Source of the DNA: Bradyrhizobium elkanii WSM2783
GTDB taxonomy: Bacteria > Pseudomonadota > Alphaproteobacteria > Rhizobiales > Xanthobacteraceae
Direction of reading: 5' to 3'
Assembly (NCBI RefSeq): GCF_000472865.1
Contig: NZ_AXAP01000002.1
Span: forward strand, 248,001 to 312,000
DNA length: 64,000 bases
A program made the translations under genes and the position numbers. The notes under the pieces are model-generated. The model was not told the origin of the DNA. It did not search any database and saw only the letters and a list, made by a program, of their open reading frames with translations. Below are positions 9,400-18,857 of the stretch, piece by piece; the stretch's first letter is position 1; every line of letters begins with the position of its first letter.

Positions 9400-11058
9400 A
9401 TGGGAGATATCACGGTCTATCTGGCGCGGAAGGTTGTTACGATGGATCCGGGTCGTCCTTTCGCCCAATGCGTGGCGGTGAGAGATGGTCGTGTTCTGTC
9501 GACCGGCACGATCGAGACCATGCAGCCCTGGCTGAAGCGGTACCCCTACAAGATCGACGATACCTTTGCGGACAAAGTCATCCTGCCGGGATTCATCGAT
9601 CCCCACACGCACTTCGCGTTCTCGGCCGGTTATCTCGCGATGCACTACATCGGCCCGATCGACTCGCCAGGACCGCACGGCATCAACAAGGGACTGCCCA
9701 CCCGCGCGGAGGTTCTCGCCAAGCTTCGCGAAGCTGCCAAGACTGACGCTGATCCGAGTGCACCGCTCATCGCCTGGGGATTGGATCCCGCATCTCAAGG
9801 CGGACATCTCCATCGCGACGAGCTCGATGCCATCTCCCTTGATCGGCCGATGTGGGTCATCTCTTACGCTCCGCATTTTATCTACCTGAACAGCGCGGCG
9901 CTGGAACGGGCCAAGGTTCCCGACAACACCAATGTGCACGGCGTGATGCGGTATCCGGACGGCAGGTTGAACGGACAGTTCGTTGAGCTGGAGGCGGGAC
10001 GTCTCGCGCTCGGCGCGATGCGCGAAGCGATCGCGGAGCGTGGCGGCGTCGATGGCCTGAAGCGAATGGGAGACATCGCGCGCAAGGCCGGCGTCACCAC
10101 GACCGCCGAAATGATCTTCGGCAAGGGAAACTTCGAGAACGAATGGGCGCTCCATGCGAAGGTGGTTCCGGACGAGAGCTTTCCGCTACGCATGGGCCTT
10201 GTTTCGCTCGAGCTCGCACTCTACGCCGATCACGGCAGCAAAGGCGCAGATTTTCTTCTCGATGCGATGAAGAGGAGTGGCGACAAGCTCTTCTTTCATG
10301 GCGTGAAGTTTCTATCTGACGGGTCATTCCCGGCGATGTCCCTGCGGCTGAATTTTCCTGGTTATCTCGACGGAAGCAACGGCCTGCGCAATGATGTCCC
10401 GTGGGATGAGCTCCACGAGCGGATGCTTCCGTATTGGAAGGCGGGTATCCAGATCCACTGCCACGCAAACGGTGACGAAGCGGTGGATGCGTCGCTCAAC
10501 GCCCTAGCCAAGCTTCAGAAGGCGCAGCCGCAATTCGACCATCGTTTCACCTTGGAGCACTACTGCATCAGCACGCCCGACCAGGCCCGCCGGCTAAAGG
10601 CGCTCGGCGGCGCCGCCAGCGTGAACAATTATTTCGTGCACTATCGCAGTCAGCTTCACGCCGAAGAGGGGTTCGGGCCGGATCGTTCCGAGGCGGTGGC
10701 GCGATTGGGGTCCCTCGAGCGCGAAGGAGTGATCTTCGCGCTTCACTCCGACTACTCGCTGGTCCTCGTTCCGCTCCATCCGTTGACCGCCGCCTGGGTC
10801 GCGGTCAATCGCATCGCCCTGGATGGAAAGACGGTGCTGGCGCCGGGCGAACGGATCGGCGTCGAACGAGCGCTGCGTGCGATCACGATCGATGCCGCTT
10901 ACGTGCTGGGCGCCGAACAGCGATTGGGCAGTCTGGAGCCGGGGAAGTTCGCCGACTTTGCCGTGCTCGAAGCTGATCCGTTCGAGGTCGATCCCGTCGA
11001 TCTCAAGGACATCAATATCTGGGGCACGGTTCTCGGCGGCAAGCCGCAACCCGCATGA
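9400..11058 (+). CDS. Metal-dependent amidohydrolase (amidohydrolase-3, YtcJ-like)
   Basis: This 552-residue TIM-barrel amidohydrolase has the N-terminal metal motif DPHTH (H69 and H71). Further likely ligands are the histidines in QIHCHANGDE and LEHYCIS and the aspartate in LHSDYS. The family removes acyl or formyl groups or opens cyclic amides (N-substituted formamide deformylase, exoenzyme YtcJ); the exact substrate cannot be read from sequence. AGGGGAG lies 6 bases before the ATG. The stop codon overlaps the start of the G3E GTPase gene (ATGA), so the two are translationally coupled. Its position before soxBDAG suggests it may release sarcosine or a precursor from an amide, which is inference. 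Confidence 0.85.
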   Translation: MGDITVYLARKVVTMDPGRPFAQCVAVRDGRVLSTGTIETMQPWLKRYPYKIDDTFADKVILPGFIDPHTHFAFSAGYLAMHYIGPIDSPGPHGINKGLPTRAEVLAKLREAAKTDADPSAPLIAWGLDPASQGGHLHRDELDAISLDRPMWVISYAPHFIYLNSAALERAKVPDNTNVHGVMRYPDGRLNGQFVELEAGRLALGAMREAIAERGGVDGLKRMGDIARKAGVTTTAEMIFGKGNFENEWALHAKVVPDESFPLRMGLVSLELALYADHGSKGADFLLDAMKRSGDKLFFHGVKFLSDGSFPAMSLRLNFPGYLDGSNGLRNDVPWDELHERMLPYWKAGIQIHCHANGDEAVDASLNALAKLQKAQPQFDHRFTLEHYCISTPDQARRLKALGGAASVNNYFVHYRSQLHAEEGFGPDRSEAVARLGSLEREGVIFALHSDYSLVLVPLHPLTAAWVAVNRIALDGKTVLAPGERIGVERALRAITIDAAYVLGAEQRLGSLEPGKFADFAVLEADPFEVDPVDLKDINIWGTVLGGKPQPA

Positions 11059-12095
11059 CAGCCGAATCCCGCGATCAAGCCGACGACGTCGCTGTGCCGG
11101 TTAATCCGACAGCCGGCAAAGAAACGCTGGCCATGTTGATGGGCATCTTTGAGGCCGCGAGGGTCGTTCCTCGCGCGGTCGCCCCGATATCGCTGCCTTT
11201 GACGATCGTCAGCGGATTCCTGGGGGCGGGAAAGACGACGCTGGTGAACCGTCTGCTCTCCGAGCCCGGGGGCAGGAGGATAGCCGTACTCGTCAATGAT
11301 TTTGCGGCCGTGAACATCGACGAGGAGCTGATCCGCTTTCAAAGCGAGGATACGATCGGCCTGACGAACGGTTGCGCGTGCTGTTCCATCAACGGCGATC
11401 TGGTCAACGCGATCCAGCGGCTGGTCGAGCGAAAAGAACCTCCCGACGCCATCGTCCTTGAAGCGAGTGGGCTCGCGGATCCGCGCGGCATCGCGCAGGT
11501 CGCATTGGCCAATCCTGCAATACGGCTCGATGCTATCCTCGCACTGGTGGACTGCGAAACATTTCCCGAGCGCATCAGGGATGAGAGAACCCGGCCGACG
11601 ATGCTGGCGCAGTTGTCTGCGGCCGATATCGTCGTGATGAGCAAATCCGACCTCATCGAGGATCGGCGGGATATGATCAAGGGGCTGATCGAATCAGCGG
11701 CTCCGGGCCGCACCGTCCTCGAGGCGACGCACGGCGACATTCCTGCCGATATCGTGCTGGGTGTGAACGCTAGTCCCTCGTCGACATTCGGATGCTCAGA
11801 CACCGGCCATCACACCTCATTCGCCTCGACAACGCGTAGCTGGTCGACGCCGGCAGACAGGGACGCGATCATGCGCGCGTTGCGCGAGCTTCCGCCGAAT
11901 GTCATACGAGCAAAGGGTATCTTTTGCTTCAAGGACGACGAACAACGAAGATTCGTCTATCAGCGGGTCGGCAAGCGCGAGAGCCTTGAAGCCGTATCGG
12001 CTCCCTCATCGATTGCCCAGCATGCCTCGAGGCTCGTCCTGATCGGCTTCTCCGAGCAGTGGGATGAGGCCGAGGTATCCCGGCTCGTACCATGA
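11055..12095 (+). CDS. G3E-family (CobW-like) GTPase, putative metallochaperone
   Basis: This 346-residue P-loop GTPase has an unusual N-terminal extension of about 45 residues, then SGFLGAGKTT (Walker A, about 53-62). The family metal-binding CxCC motif follows as NGCACCSI (C107, C109, C110), then a G4-like MSKSD and a C-terminal CobW domain. G3E proteins of this COG0523 type deliver metal ions, often zinc, to target enzymes (family knowledge). Its ATGA overlap with the amidohydrolase gene makes that enzyme the most likely client. The overlap fixes the start at 11055, although a later start would remove the extension. Confidence 0.85.
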   Translation: MTAESRDQADDVAVPVNPTAGKETLAMLMGIFEAARVVPRAVAPISLPLTIVSGFLGAGKTTLVNRLLSEPGGRRIAVLVNDFAAVNIDEELIRFQSEDTIGLTNGCACCSINGDLVNAIQRLVERKEPPDAIVLEASGLADPRGIAQVALANPAIRLDAILALVDCETFPERIRDERTRPTMLAQLSAADIVVMSKSDLIEDRRDMIKGLIESAAPGRTVLEATHGDIPADIVLGVNASPSSTFGCSDTGHHTSFASTTRSWSTPADRDAIMRALRELPPNVIRAKGIFCFKDDEQRRFVYQRVGKRESLEAVSAPSSIAQHASRLVLIGFSEQWDEAEVSRLVP

Positions 12096-12173
12096 CCAGG
12101 GGTGGTGATGCCGCACTTCCGCCCAGTGTGGCGCGCCCGGTTCGAGAGCGTCCAATCCGAAAGCCCGACGCGC

Positions 12174-12198
12174 CCCGGCGACGGCGTCGATCGCCGGG
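12174..12198 (+). terminator. Hairpin between the G3E GTPase gene and soxB
   Basis: An 8-bp perfect stem, CCCGGCGA at 12174-12181 and TCGCCGGG at 12191-12198, has a 9-base loop. It lies 78 bases after the GTPase stop codon and 94 bases before soxB. It has no T-run. It could be a weak terminator or an RNA stability element that separates the amidohydrolase pair from the sox genes. Confidence 0.35.
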
Positions 12199-12291
12199 AT
12201 GTCGCTTTCATCCAACAAGCACGGCGAGCGGATGCTGGCGAGATCGTATCGGCAGGCGATAATAAATTGCAGTCATTTGGCACGGGCACCC

Positions 12292-13545
12292 ATGAGACGA
12301 TTCTCTGCAATTTCCTTGTTTCGCGAAGCTCTCGGGGGGCATGAGACGTGGCCGCGGCAGTGGCGTTCGCCCGAGCCGAAGCCTGCCTACGATGTTGTGA
12401 TCGTCGGAGGCGGTGGGCACGGTTTGGCGACGGCATTCTACTTGGCCGAACGGTACGGACTAACAAACGTCGCGGTCGTAGAGAAGGGATGGATCGGAGG
12501 CGGGAATACGGGCCGTAACACGACGATCATCCGATCGAACTATCTCTTTGACGAGAGCGCCAGGCTCTACGAGCATGCCCTGAAACTGTGGGAAGGGCTC
12601 TCGCAGCAGCTGAACTACAATGTGATGTACTCCCCGCGGGGCGTCCTGATGTTGGCGCACAACATTCACGACGTCCAAAGCTTCAAGCGGCATGTCCATG
12701 CCAACAGGCTCAACGGTATCGACAATGAATGGCTGTCGCCACAAGAGTGCAAGGAGTTCTGTCCTCCGCTGAACGTTGGCGGCGCCATGCGCTATCCGAT
12801 CCTTGGCGGCGCCTTGCAGCGGCGAGGCGGCACGGCCCGGCACGATGCTGTCGCATGGGGATACGCGAGAGCCGCGGACGCGCGTGGCGTCGACATCCTG
12901 GAAAACTGCGAGGTCCTCGGCATCCGCCGCGCCGCATCGGGCCGAGTGGAAGGGATCGAGACGTCAAGGGGCTTCATTCGGGCCGGCAAGATCGGAGTCG
13001 TTGCGGCCGGCAACACCAGCGTCGTCATGAACATGGCCGGGGTAAGGTTGCCGCTGGAGAGCTTTCCGCTCCAGGCTCTGGTCTCAGAGCCCGTCAAGCC
13101 GGCCTTTCCCTGCGTGGTGATGTCAAACACCATTCACGCCTACATCTCGCAATCCGACAAGGGAGAGATGGTCATCGGCGCCGGCACCGACGCCTACACA
13201 TCCTATTCACAGCGGGGCGCGCTGCATATCGCAACCCATACGCTCGACGCCATCTGCGAGCTTGTGCCGATGTTCAGAAGACTACGGATGTTGCGCAACT
13301 GGGGGGGCATCGTCGACGTAACCCCCGATCGGTCCCCCATCGTGGCGAAGACGCCGGTGCCTGGGCTCTACGTCAATTGTGGCTGGGGCACTGGAGGATT
13401 CAAGGCGACGCCAGGTTCAGGCGACGTTTTCGCGTGGACGATCGCGAAGGATGATCCTCATCCGATCAACGCGCCTTTCACGATCGAGCGATTTCGCGAT
13501 GGCGTGATGATCGACGAAGCCGCTGCTGCGGCGGTGGCCCACTAG
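12292..13545 (+). CDS. soxB: Sarcosine oxidase subunit beta
   Basis: This 417-residue flavoprotein has the dinucleotide fold YDVVIVGGGGHGLATAFYL and the block RRGGTARHDAVAWGYA. H184 in that block fits the histidine that carries covalent FMN in heterotetrameric sarcosine oxidases. With the alpha subunit it oxidises sarcosine to glycine and a one-carbon unit passed to tetrahydrofolate. The start at 12292 gives the usual family N-terminus, MRRFSAISLF; an in-frame start at 12199 would add 31 atypical residues. The ribosome-binding site is weak. Gene order soxB-D-A-G is canonical. N-methylglutamate dehydrogenase has the same order and is the main alternative, but the adjacent glyA and sdaA favour sarcosine. 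Confidence 0.95.
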   Translation: MRRFSAISLFREALGGHETWPRQWRSPEPKPAYDVVIVGGGGHGLATAFYLAERYGLTNVAVVEKGWIGGGNTGRNTTIIRSNYLFDESARLYEHALKLWEGLSQQLNYNVMYSPRGVLMLAHNIHDVQSFKRHVHANRLNGIDNEWLSPQECKEFCPPLNVGGAMRYPILGGALQRRGGTARHDAVAWGYARAADARGVDILENCEVLGIRRAASGRVEGIETSRGFIRAGKIGVVAAGNTSVVMNMAGVRLPLESFPLQALVSEPVKPAFPCVVMSNTIHAYISQSDKGEMVIGAGTDAYTSYSQRGALHIATHTLDAICELVPMFRRLRMLRNWGGIVDVTPDRSPIVAKTPVPGLYVNCGWGTGGFKATPGSGDVFAWTIAKDDPHPINAPFTIERFRDGVMIDEAAAAAVAH

Positions 13546-13563
13546 TTTTGGAAATCCAGTCAC

Positions 13564-13887
13564 ATGCTTCTCATCAAGTGCCCCTTCTGCGGTCCGAGGC
13601 CAGAACTCGAGTTCTCCTACGGAGGACAGGCTCACATTGCTCGTCCGAAGGATCCGGCGTCTCTCGATGACGAGTCCTGGGCGGAGTACCTGTACATAAG
13701 AAGCAATCCGAAAGGGCTGCACGCGGAACGCTGGAGGCACATTCACGGCTGTGCGCGCTTCTTCAACGTACAGCGGAATACGGCCTCCGATGCGATCGTG
13801 GCGACCTACAAGATCGGCGAGGAGCCTCCCAAACCGGTCGACCCGGGGTTGGAAGAGTGGTCCAGCAGGAGCGGGGCGGCGCTATGA
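13564..13887 (+). CDS. soxD: Sarcosine oxidase subunit delta
   Basis: This 107-residue small subunit has the zinc-site motif CPFCG at its N-terminus (C6 and C9) and an HGCARFF motif holding further candidate ligands. The family length is about 100 residues. It is a structural subunit of the heterotetramer. Its stop codon overlaps the soxA start (ATGA at 13884), so translation is coupled. Confidence 0.95.
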   Translation: MLLIKCPFCGPRPELEFSYGGQAHIARPKDPASLDDESWAEYLYIRSNPKGLHAERWRHIHGCARFFNVQRNTASDAIVATYKIGEEPPKPVDPGLEEWSSRSGAAL

Positions 13888-16880
13888 GATACCGGCTTCC
13901 CGCGGGCGGCCGCATCGATCGCAGCAAGCCGCTGTCGTTCCACTTCGACGGCAAGAAATATTCCGGGTTCGCGGGCGACACGCTCGCTTCGGCCCTGATC
14001 GCCAACGGCGCGCATCTCGTCGGCAGGTCGTTCAAGTACCATCGTCCTCGCGGCATCATGTCCGCGGGGGCGGATGAACCGAATGCGCTGGTAGGCGTGG
14101 GCAGCGAGGAAGCGCGTTATACGCCGAACCTTCGCGCAACCCAGATCGAGCTGTACAACGGCCTCGTGGCCGAGAGCCAGAACCGGTGGCCGTCCCTGTC
14201 GCTGGACTTCAGCGGCGCAAACGACCTGTTCTCCCGATTTCTCCCGGCGGGCTTCTACTACAAGACCTTCATGTGGCCGGCGTCTGCGTGGAAGAAGCTG
14301 TACGAGCCGATGATCCGGCGGGCCGCCGGGCTGGGGCGCGCCCCGGAAGCCGCTGACGCCGACCGTTACACGCAAGTGTACGGGCATTGCGATGTCCTGG
14401 TCGTCGGTGCGGGGCCGGCCGGCCTCGCAGCCGCGCTGGCGGCGGCGCGATCAGGCGTGAAGGTCTTTGTCTGCGACGAGCAGGACCAGATGGGAGGCTC
14501 GCTGCTGTCGGAGCGCGAAGCAACCATCGACGGGCAGGGGGCCGCCGATTGGCTGGCGCAGACCATCCGGGAATTGAAGTCGCGAACGAACGTGGTCCTG
14601 TTGCGGCGGACCACCGCGTTCGGTTGGTATCCGCACAATTTCCTTGGGCTATGTGAGCGCGTCACGGACCATTTGGGACTGGCAATCACAAAGCAGCCGC
14701 GGGAGCGAATGTGGCAGGTGCGGGCCAGGGAAGTGGTCCTTGCGACCGGCGCCATCGAAAGGCCGCTGGTGTTTCCGGACAATGATCGCCCCGGGATCAT
14801 GATGGCCGAGGCAGCGCGGACATATCTCAATCGCTACGGAGTGTTGCCCGGCAGCCGGGCGGTTGTCTTCACCGCCTGCGACAGCGCTTATCGCGCGGCG
14901 CTTGAGTTGAAGAGCGCGGGCGTTGAGATCGCTGCGATAGCGGATGTGAGATCAGCTCCGAATGGCCGATGGATGGAGCGGGCGCGAGCCGCCGGCATCG
15001 ACGTGCGTCCATCCACGGTGATCGCCGGCACTTACGGCCGTCTGCGCATCTCGCATGCCGATCTGGCGCGGATTTCCGGAGGAACCATGGGGCATCCCGA
15101 AACCTTCGCGTGTGACCTTCTGCTGATGTCGGCTGGCTTCACGCCGAGTGTGCACCTGTTCTCGCAGTCGCGCGGCAAGCTCGTCTATGACGAGGATCTG
15201 AAGGCATATCTGCCGGGCACCTCGGTCGAGCGCGAGCGTTCCGTCGGAGCTTGTCGAGGCGTATTCGACCTCGGCGCATCTCTCGCCGACGGGTTCGCGG
15301 GAGGACTCAGTGCGGCAAAGGCGTTGGGAGGAACTGCGGCGGCCGAGCACAAGTTTTCGGTTTTCGCTCAATCGTTGGGCAGGGACGGTTTCATCGGTGC
15401 ACCGCCGAGCGGCGGCAAATCGCGACGAACACGGGCCTGGGTCGATTTTCAGAACGACGTCACCGCAAAAGACATCGAACTCGCAACGCGCGAAGGCTTT
15501 CGATCCATCGAGCATGTCAAGCGCTACACGACCACGGGTATGGCGACCGACCAGGGCAAGACGTCCAACATGAACGCGTTGGGCATCGTCTCGCAAACGC
15601 TGGCGTTGCCCGCCTCCCAAGTCGGCCTGACCACATTCCGCCCTCCATATACGCCGACGACCTTCGGCGCATTCGCCGGCCAGTCCAGAGGAGAGCTGTT
15701 CGATCCGGTTCGGAAAACGTCAATCCACGAATGGGCGCGCGAGAACGGCGCCGTCTTCGAGGATGTGAGCCTTTGGAAACGAGCTCATTATTTCCCGCGA
15801 CCGGGCGAGGACATGCACGCGGCGGTCAGGCGCGAATGCAAGGCGACACGGGAATCGGTCGGGATTTTCGACGCTACCACGCTCGGCAAGATCGAGGTTG
15901 TCGGCAAGGACGCTGCCGAATTCATGAACCGGATGTACACCAATGCATGGACCAAGCTTGAGCCGGGGCGTCTGCGCTACGGGGTTATGCTGCGCGAGGA
16001 CGGCTTTGTCATGGACGACGGCGTCGTCGGGCGAATGTCGCCAGATCGCTTCCACGTCACGACGACGACGGGTGGCGCCGCCCGCGTGCTCGCCCTCATG
16101 GAGGACTACCTGCAAACGGAGTGGTCGGACCTCGACGTCTGGTTGACGTCGACCACCGAGCAATGGGCCGTCATTGCCGTCCAGGGACCGAATGCACGCA
16201 AGGTGCTGGAGCCGCTCGTGCACGGCATCGACATCTCCCAGCAGGCCATGCCGCACATGAGCGTGCAGGAGGGGCATATCTGCGGGGTGCCGACGCGACT
16301 TTTCAGGGTCTCCTTCACCGGCGAACTGGGCTTCGAGGTCAACGTCCCCATGGGATATGGCCGTGGGGTGTGGGAGGCGATTTACGCCGCGGGACGCGAG
16401 TTCGGCATCACGCCTTACGGCACCGAAACGATGCACGTTCTCCGGGCTGAGAAGGGATACATCATTGTTGGTCAGGAGACTGATGGCACCGTGACCCCCG
16501 ATGACGTGGGGCTGGCCTGGGCGATCGGGAAGGCCAAGAAGGACTTCGTCGGCAAACGTTCGCTGGCGCGGCCCGCCATGAGCCGAAGCGATCGAAAACA
16601 ACTGGTCGGGCTGCTCACTGTCGATCCGAACATCGTGCTGGAGGAGGGGGCGCAGGTCGTCGCCGATCCGTCCGAGCCTGTCCCCATGACGATGATCGGC
16701 CACGTTACGTCGTCGTACTGGAGCGTTGCGCTCGACCGCTCGATCGCCCTGGCCTTGGTGCAAGGCGGCCGGGCGCGCATCGGCTCACGCCTGAGCGTTC
16801 CGATACCAAGCGGGCCCGTGACGGTCGAAGTCGTCCAGCCGATATTCTACGATCCGGAAGGGAAGCGTCTTGATGGTTGA
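13884..16880 (+). CDS. soxA: Sarcosine oxidase subunit alpha
   Basis: This 998-residue subunit has three visible parts. A ferredoxin-like N-terminal domain without the iron-sulphur cysteines is marked by GFAGDTLASALIANG. An NAD/FAD-type Rossmann region follows, with DVLVVGAGPAGLAAALAAA near residue 170. The C-terminal half, from about residue 620, is a folate-binding aminomethyltransferase (GCV_T) domain. In the family this subunit binds NAD+ and tetrahydrofolate and converts the methyl group to 5,10-methylene-THF. The start at 13884, overlapping the soxD stop, gives the family-like MRYRLPAGG; an earlier GTG at 13857 is rejected. It overlaps soxG by 8 bases. Confidence 0.95.
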   Translation: MRYRLPAGGRIDRSKPLSFHFDGKKYSGFAGDTLASALIANGAHLVGRSFKYHRPRGIMSAGADEPNALVGVGSEEARYTPNLRATQIELYNGLVAESQNRWPSLSLDFSGANDLFSRFLPAGFYYKTFMWPASAWKKLYEPMIRRAAGLGRAPEAADADRYTQVYGHCDVLVVGAGPAGLAAALAAARSGVKVFVCDEQDQMGGSLLSEREATIDGQGAADWLAQTIRELKSRTNVVLLRRTTAFGWYPHNFLGLCERVTDHLGLAITKQPRERMWQVRAREVVLATGAIERPLVFPDNDRPGIMMAEAARTYLNRYGVLPGSRAVVFTACDSAYRAALELKSAGVEIAAIADVRSAPNGRWMERARAAGIDVRPSTVIAGTYGRLRISHADLARISGGTMGHPETFACDLLLMSAGFTPSVHLFSQSRGKLVYDEDLKAYLPGTSVERERSVGACRGVFDLGASLADGFAGGLSAAKALGGTAAAEHKFSVFAQSLGRDGFIGAPPSGGKSRRTRAWVDFQNDVTAKDIELATREGFRSIEHVKRYTTTGMATDQGKTSNMNALGIVSQTLALPASQVGLTTFRPPYTPTTFGAFAGQSRGELFDPVRKTSIHEWARENGAVFEDVSLWKRAHYFPRPGEDMHAAVRRECKATRESVGIFDATTLGKIEVVGKDAAEFMNRMYTNAWTKLEPGRLRYGVMLREDGFVMDDGVVGRMSPDRFHVTTTTGGAARVLALMEDYLQTEWSDLDVWLTSTTEQWAVIAVQGPNARKVLEPLVHGIDISQQAMPHMSVQEGHICGVPTRLFRVSFTGELGFEVNVPMGYGRGVWEAIYAAGREFGITPYGTETMHVLRAEKGYIIVGQETDGTVTPDDVGLAWAIGKAKKDFVGKRSLARPAMSRSDRKQLVGLLTVDPNIVLEEGAQVVADPSEPVPMTMIGHVTSSYWSVALDRSIALALVQGGRARIGSRLSVPIPSGPVTVEVVQPIFYDPEGKRLDG

Positions 16881-17469
16881 GGCAACGATCGTCAGGGTGA
16901 ACTCGCTGGCGGCCGTCAGCCGCGACAGCGCCAGTTCTCCGCAGGTTTCGCTAGCGGTGCTGCCCGATGCGGCGAAATTGGTGTTTCGCGGACGACCCTC
17001 GTCGATCGGCGCCGCCGGAGAGGCATTCGGCGTCGAGTTGCCCCAGACCGCCAACCGCTTCCGCGAGGCGGCGGGACGCAAAGCCTATTGGTTGGGTCCG
17101 GACGAGTGGTTGCTGGAAGCGATCGGAGTGGATTCTTCTGAGCTGTTCTCAACGATGTCGGAAAAGCTCGCCTCCCATTCCTGTTCCCTCGTCGATGTCA
17201 GTCATCGATCCGACTCCATGGCGATAAGGGGACCGATGAGCGAATACGTGCTCAACCACGGCTGCCCGCTCGATCTCTCCGAACGAGCATTTCCGGTCGG
17301 GATGTGCACGCGCACCATTCTCGGCAAGTCGCCGATAGTGCTCTCCCGAACGGAGCAGGAGGTGTTTCATCTGGACGTCTGGCGCTCTTTCTCGCCTTAC
17401 GTCTGGTCGTTCCTGGACGAAGCCCGCCAGGAATTCCTCCACGATCAGTCGGCAAGGTCACCCACGTGA
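16873..17469 (+). CDS. soxG: Sarcosine oxidase subunit gamma
   Basis: This 198-residue subunit has the family blocks AYWLGPDEWLLEA, VDVSHRSDSMAIRGP and LNHGCPLDLS, which resemble a shortened GCV_T fold. It completes the alpha-beta-gamma-delta enzyme. The ATG at 16873 lies inside the end of soxA (8-base overlap); a TTG one codon earlier is possible. The stop codon is 4 bases before sdaA. Confidence 0.93.
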   Translation: MVEATIVRVNSLAAVSRDSASSPQVSLAVLPDAAKLVFRGRPSSIGAAGEAFGVELPQTANRFREAAGRKAYWLGPDEWLLEAIGVDSSELFSTMSEKLASHSCSLVDVSHRSDSMAIRGPMSEYVLNHGCPLDLSERAFPVGMCTRTILGKSPIVLSRTEQEVFHLDVWRSFSPYVWSFLDEARQEFLHDQSARSPT

Positions 17470-17473
17470 TTTC

Positions 17474-18847
17474 ATGATCGGAACGTTCGAGCTCTTCAAG
17501 ATCGGCATAGGCCCATCGTCGTCCCATACGGTCGGCCCCATGAAGGCGGCGGCCGTCTTTGCCGAGAGCGTAGAGCGTTCGCGCCTGCTGCAACGTGTGG
17601 CGCGGGTGCGAGTCGATCTGTTCGGATCGCTCGCCTGGACCGGTAAAGGGCACGGCACGGACAAAGCCGTCATTCTCGGCCTTGCCGGCGAACGTCCTGA
17701 TGCGGTCGATCCTGATGATGCGGACAAGATCGTGGCGTCGGCCCGGCAAGAAAAGGCGCTCCGTTTCGCAGGCAAGTACCGGATCGCCTTCGATCCCGAG
17801 GCGGACATCGTATTCGACGGCATCACTCCTCCGGTCCATCATCCAAATACGCTGGCGCTTATGGTCTTCGATTTTGCCGGAGAGCGGCTCCTCGAACAGC
17901 GATGGTGTTCGATCGGCGGCGGCTTCGTTGTGCCGGAAGAAGAGGTAGGAAAGCCGTCGCCCGCCTCGTCGGCGCCGGTGCCCTATCCGTTTCGCTCCGG
18001 CCGCGACCTCCTCACGATGGGCGCTTCGTCCGGCCTGTCCATTGCCGAGATGGTCCTCGCCAACGAGACCTCGCGGCTGCCGAGCGAAGAAGTCGAGGCG
18101 CATCTCGATCGCATCGTCGCGGTCATGATGTCTTGCATAGACCGCGGCATGGTGACGGAAGGGGAACTTCCCGGTGGTCTCGAAGTGCGGAGGCGGGCGC
18201 CTGCGCTCCATCGGAGGCTCCTGGTGGCATCCGCAGCGAACAATCGCGCGCAACACGCCGTGATGGATTGGGTCAGCCTGTATGCGATAGCCGTCAACGA
18301 AGAGAACGCCGCGGGAAGCCGCGTCGTCACCGCGCCGACCAACGGCGCGGCCGGCATCATTCCGGCCACGCTGCGTTACTTCCGCGACCATTGCGACGAT
18401 GCCGACGCGGAAGGGCTTCGCTGCTTTCTGCTGACCGCCGCAGCGATCGGAGCCCTGTTCAAGATGAATGCGTCCATCTCCGGCGCGGAGGTCGGATGTC
18501 AGGGAGAAGTGGGTGTCGCCTGCTCGATGGCGGCCGCGGGATTGGCGGCGGTTCTCGGCGGTACGAACGAGCAGATCGAGAACGCCGCCGAGATCGGCAT
18601 GGAGCACCATCTTGGCATGACGTGCGATCCCATCGGCGGCCTGGTGCAGATCCCCTGCATCGAGCGAAACGCCTTCGGTGCCATCAAGGCCATCAGCGCT
18701 GCCTCGCTGGCGCTCCAGGGCGACGGGACACACGTGGTGTCACTCGACAAAGTCATCGCGACGATGCGCGAGACCGGCCGGGACATGCAATCCAAATACA
18801 AGGAGACCTCGCTCGGAGGACTCGCGGTGAATCTGGCGGAATGCTGA
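17474..18847 (+). CDS. sdaA: L-serine ammonia-lyase (iron-sulphur type)
   Basis: This 457-residue enzyme deaminates L-serine to pyruvate and ammonia. [13 protein letters not shown] (residues 11-23) is the family signature. [13 protein letters not shown] and [17 protein letters not shown] hold cysteines of the type that ligate the catalytic 4Fe-4S cluster. It is the single-chain form with beta and alpha domains fused. The ATG comes 4 bases after soxG without its own clear ribosome-binding site, so translation is coupled. It is the last step of the sarcosine-glycine-serine-pyruvate route encoded here. Confidence 0.95.
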   Translation: MIGTFELFKIGIGPSSSHTVGPMKAAAVFAESVERSRLLQRVARVRVDLFGSLAWTGKGHGTDKAVILGLAGERPDAVDPDDADKIVASARQEKALRFAGKYRIAFDPEADIVFDGITPPVHHPNTLALMVFDFAGERLLEQRWCSIGGGFVVPEEEVGKPSPASSAPVPYPFRSGRDLLTMGASSGLSIAEMVLANETSRLPSEEVEAHLDRIVAVMMSCIDRGMVTEGELPGGLEVRRRAPALHRRLLVASAANNRAQHAVMDWVSLYAIAVNEENAAGSRVVTAPTNGAAGIIPATLRYFRDHCDDADAEGLRCFLLTAAAIGALFKMNASISGAEVGCQGEVGVACSMAAAGLAAVLGGTNEQIENAAEIGMEHHLGMTCDPIGGLVQIPCIERNAFGAIKAISAASLALQGDGTHVVSLDKVIATMRETGRDMQSKYKETSLGGLAVNLAEC

Positions 18848-18857
18848 AGGAACACAC

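Noticed and set aside
12199..12291. N-terminal extension of SoxB
   Set aside because: The extra 31 residues are not seen in SoxB proteins, and the ATG at 12292 gives the usual length.
15720..16763. 347-residue minus-strand frame inside soxA
   Set aside because: Antisense shadow; His/Arg/Asp-rich with no motif.
12292..17469. N-methylglutamate dehydrogenase instead of sarcosine oxidase
   Set aside because: Gene order is shared by both complexes, but adjacent glyA and sdaA and the lack of gamma-glutamylmethylamide synthetase or NMG synthase genes favour sarcosine oxidase.
18848..18857. Glycine or THF riboswitch before glyA
   Set aside because: The gap to sdaA is only 10 bases, and no structured leader fits in the nearby sox/sda intergenic spaces.
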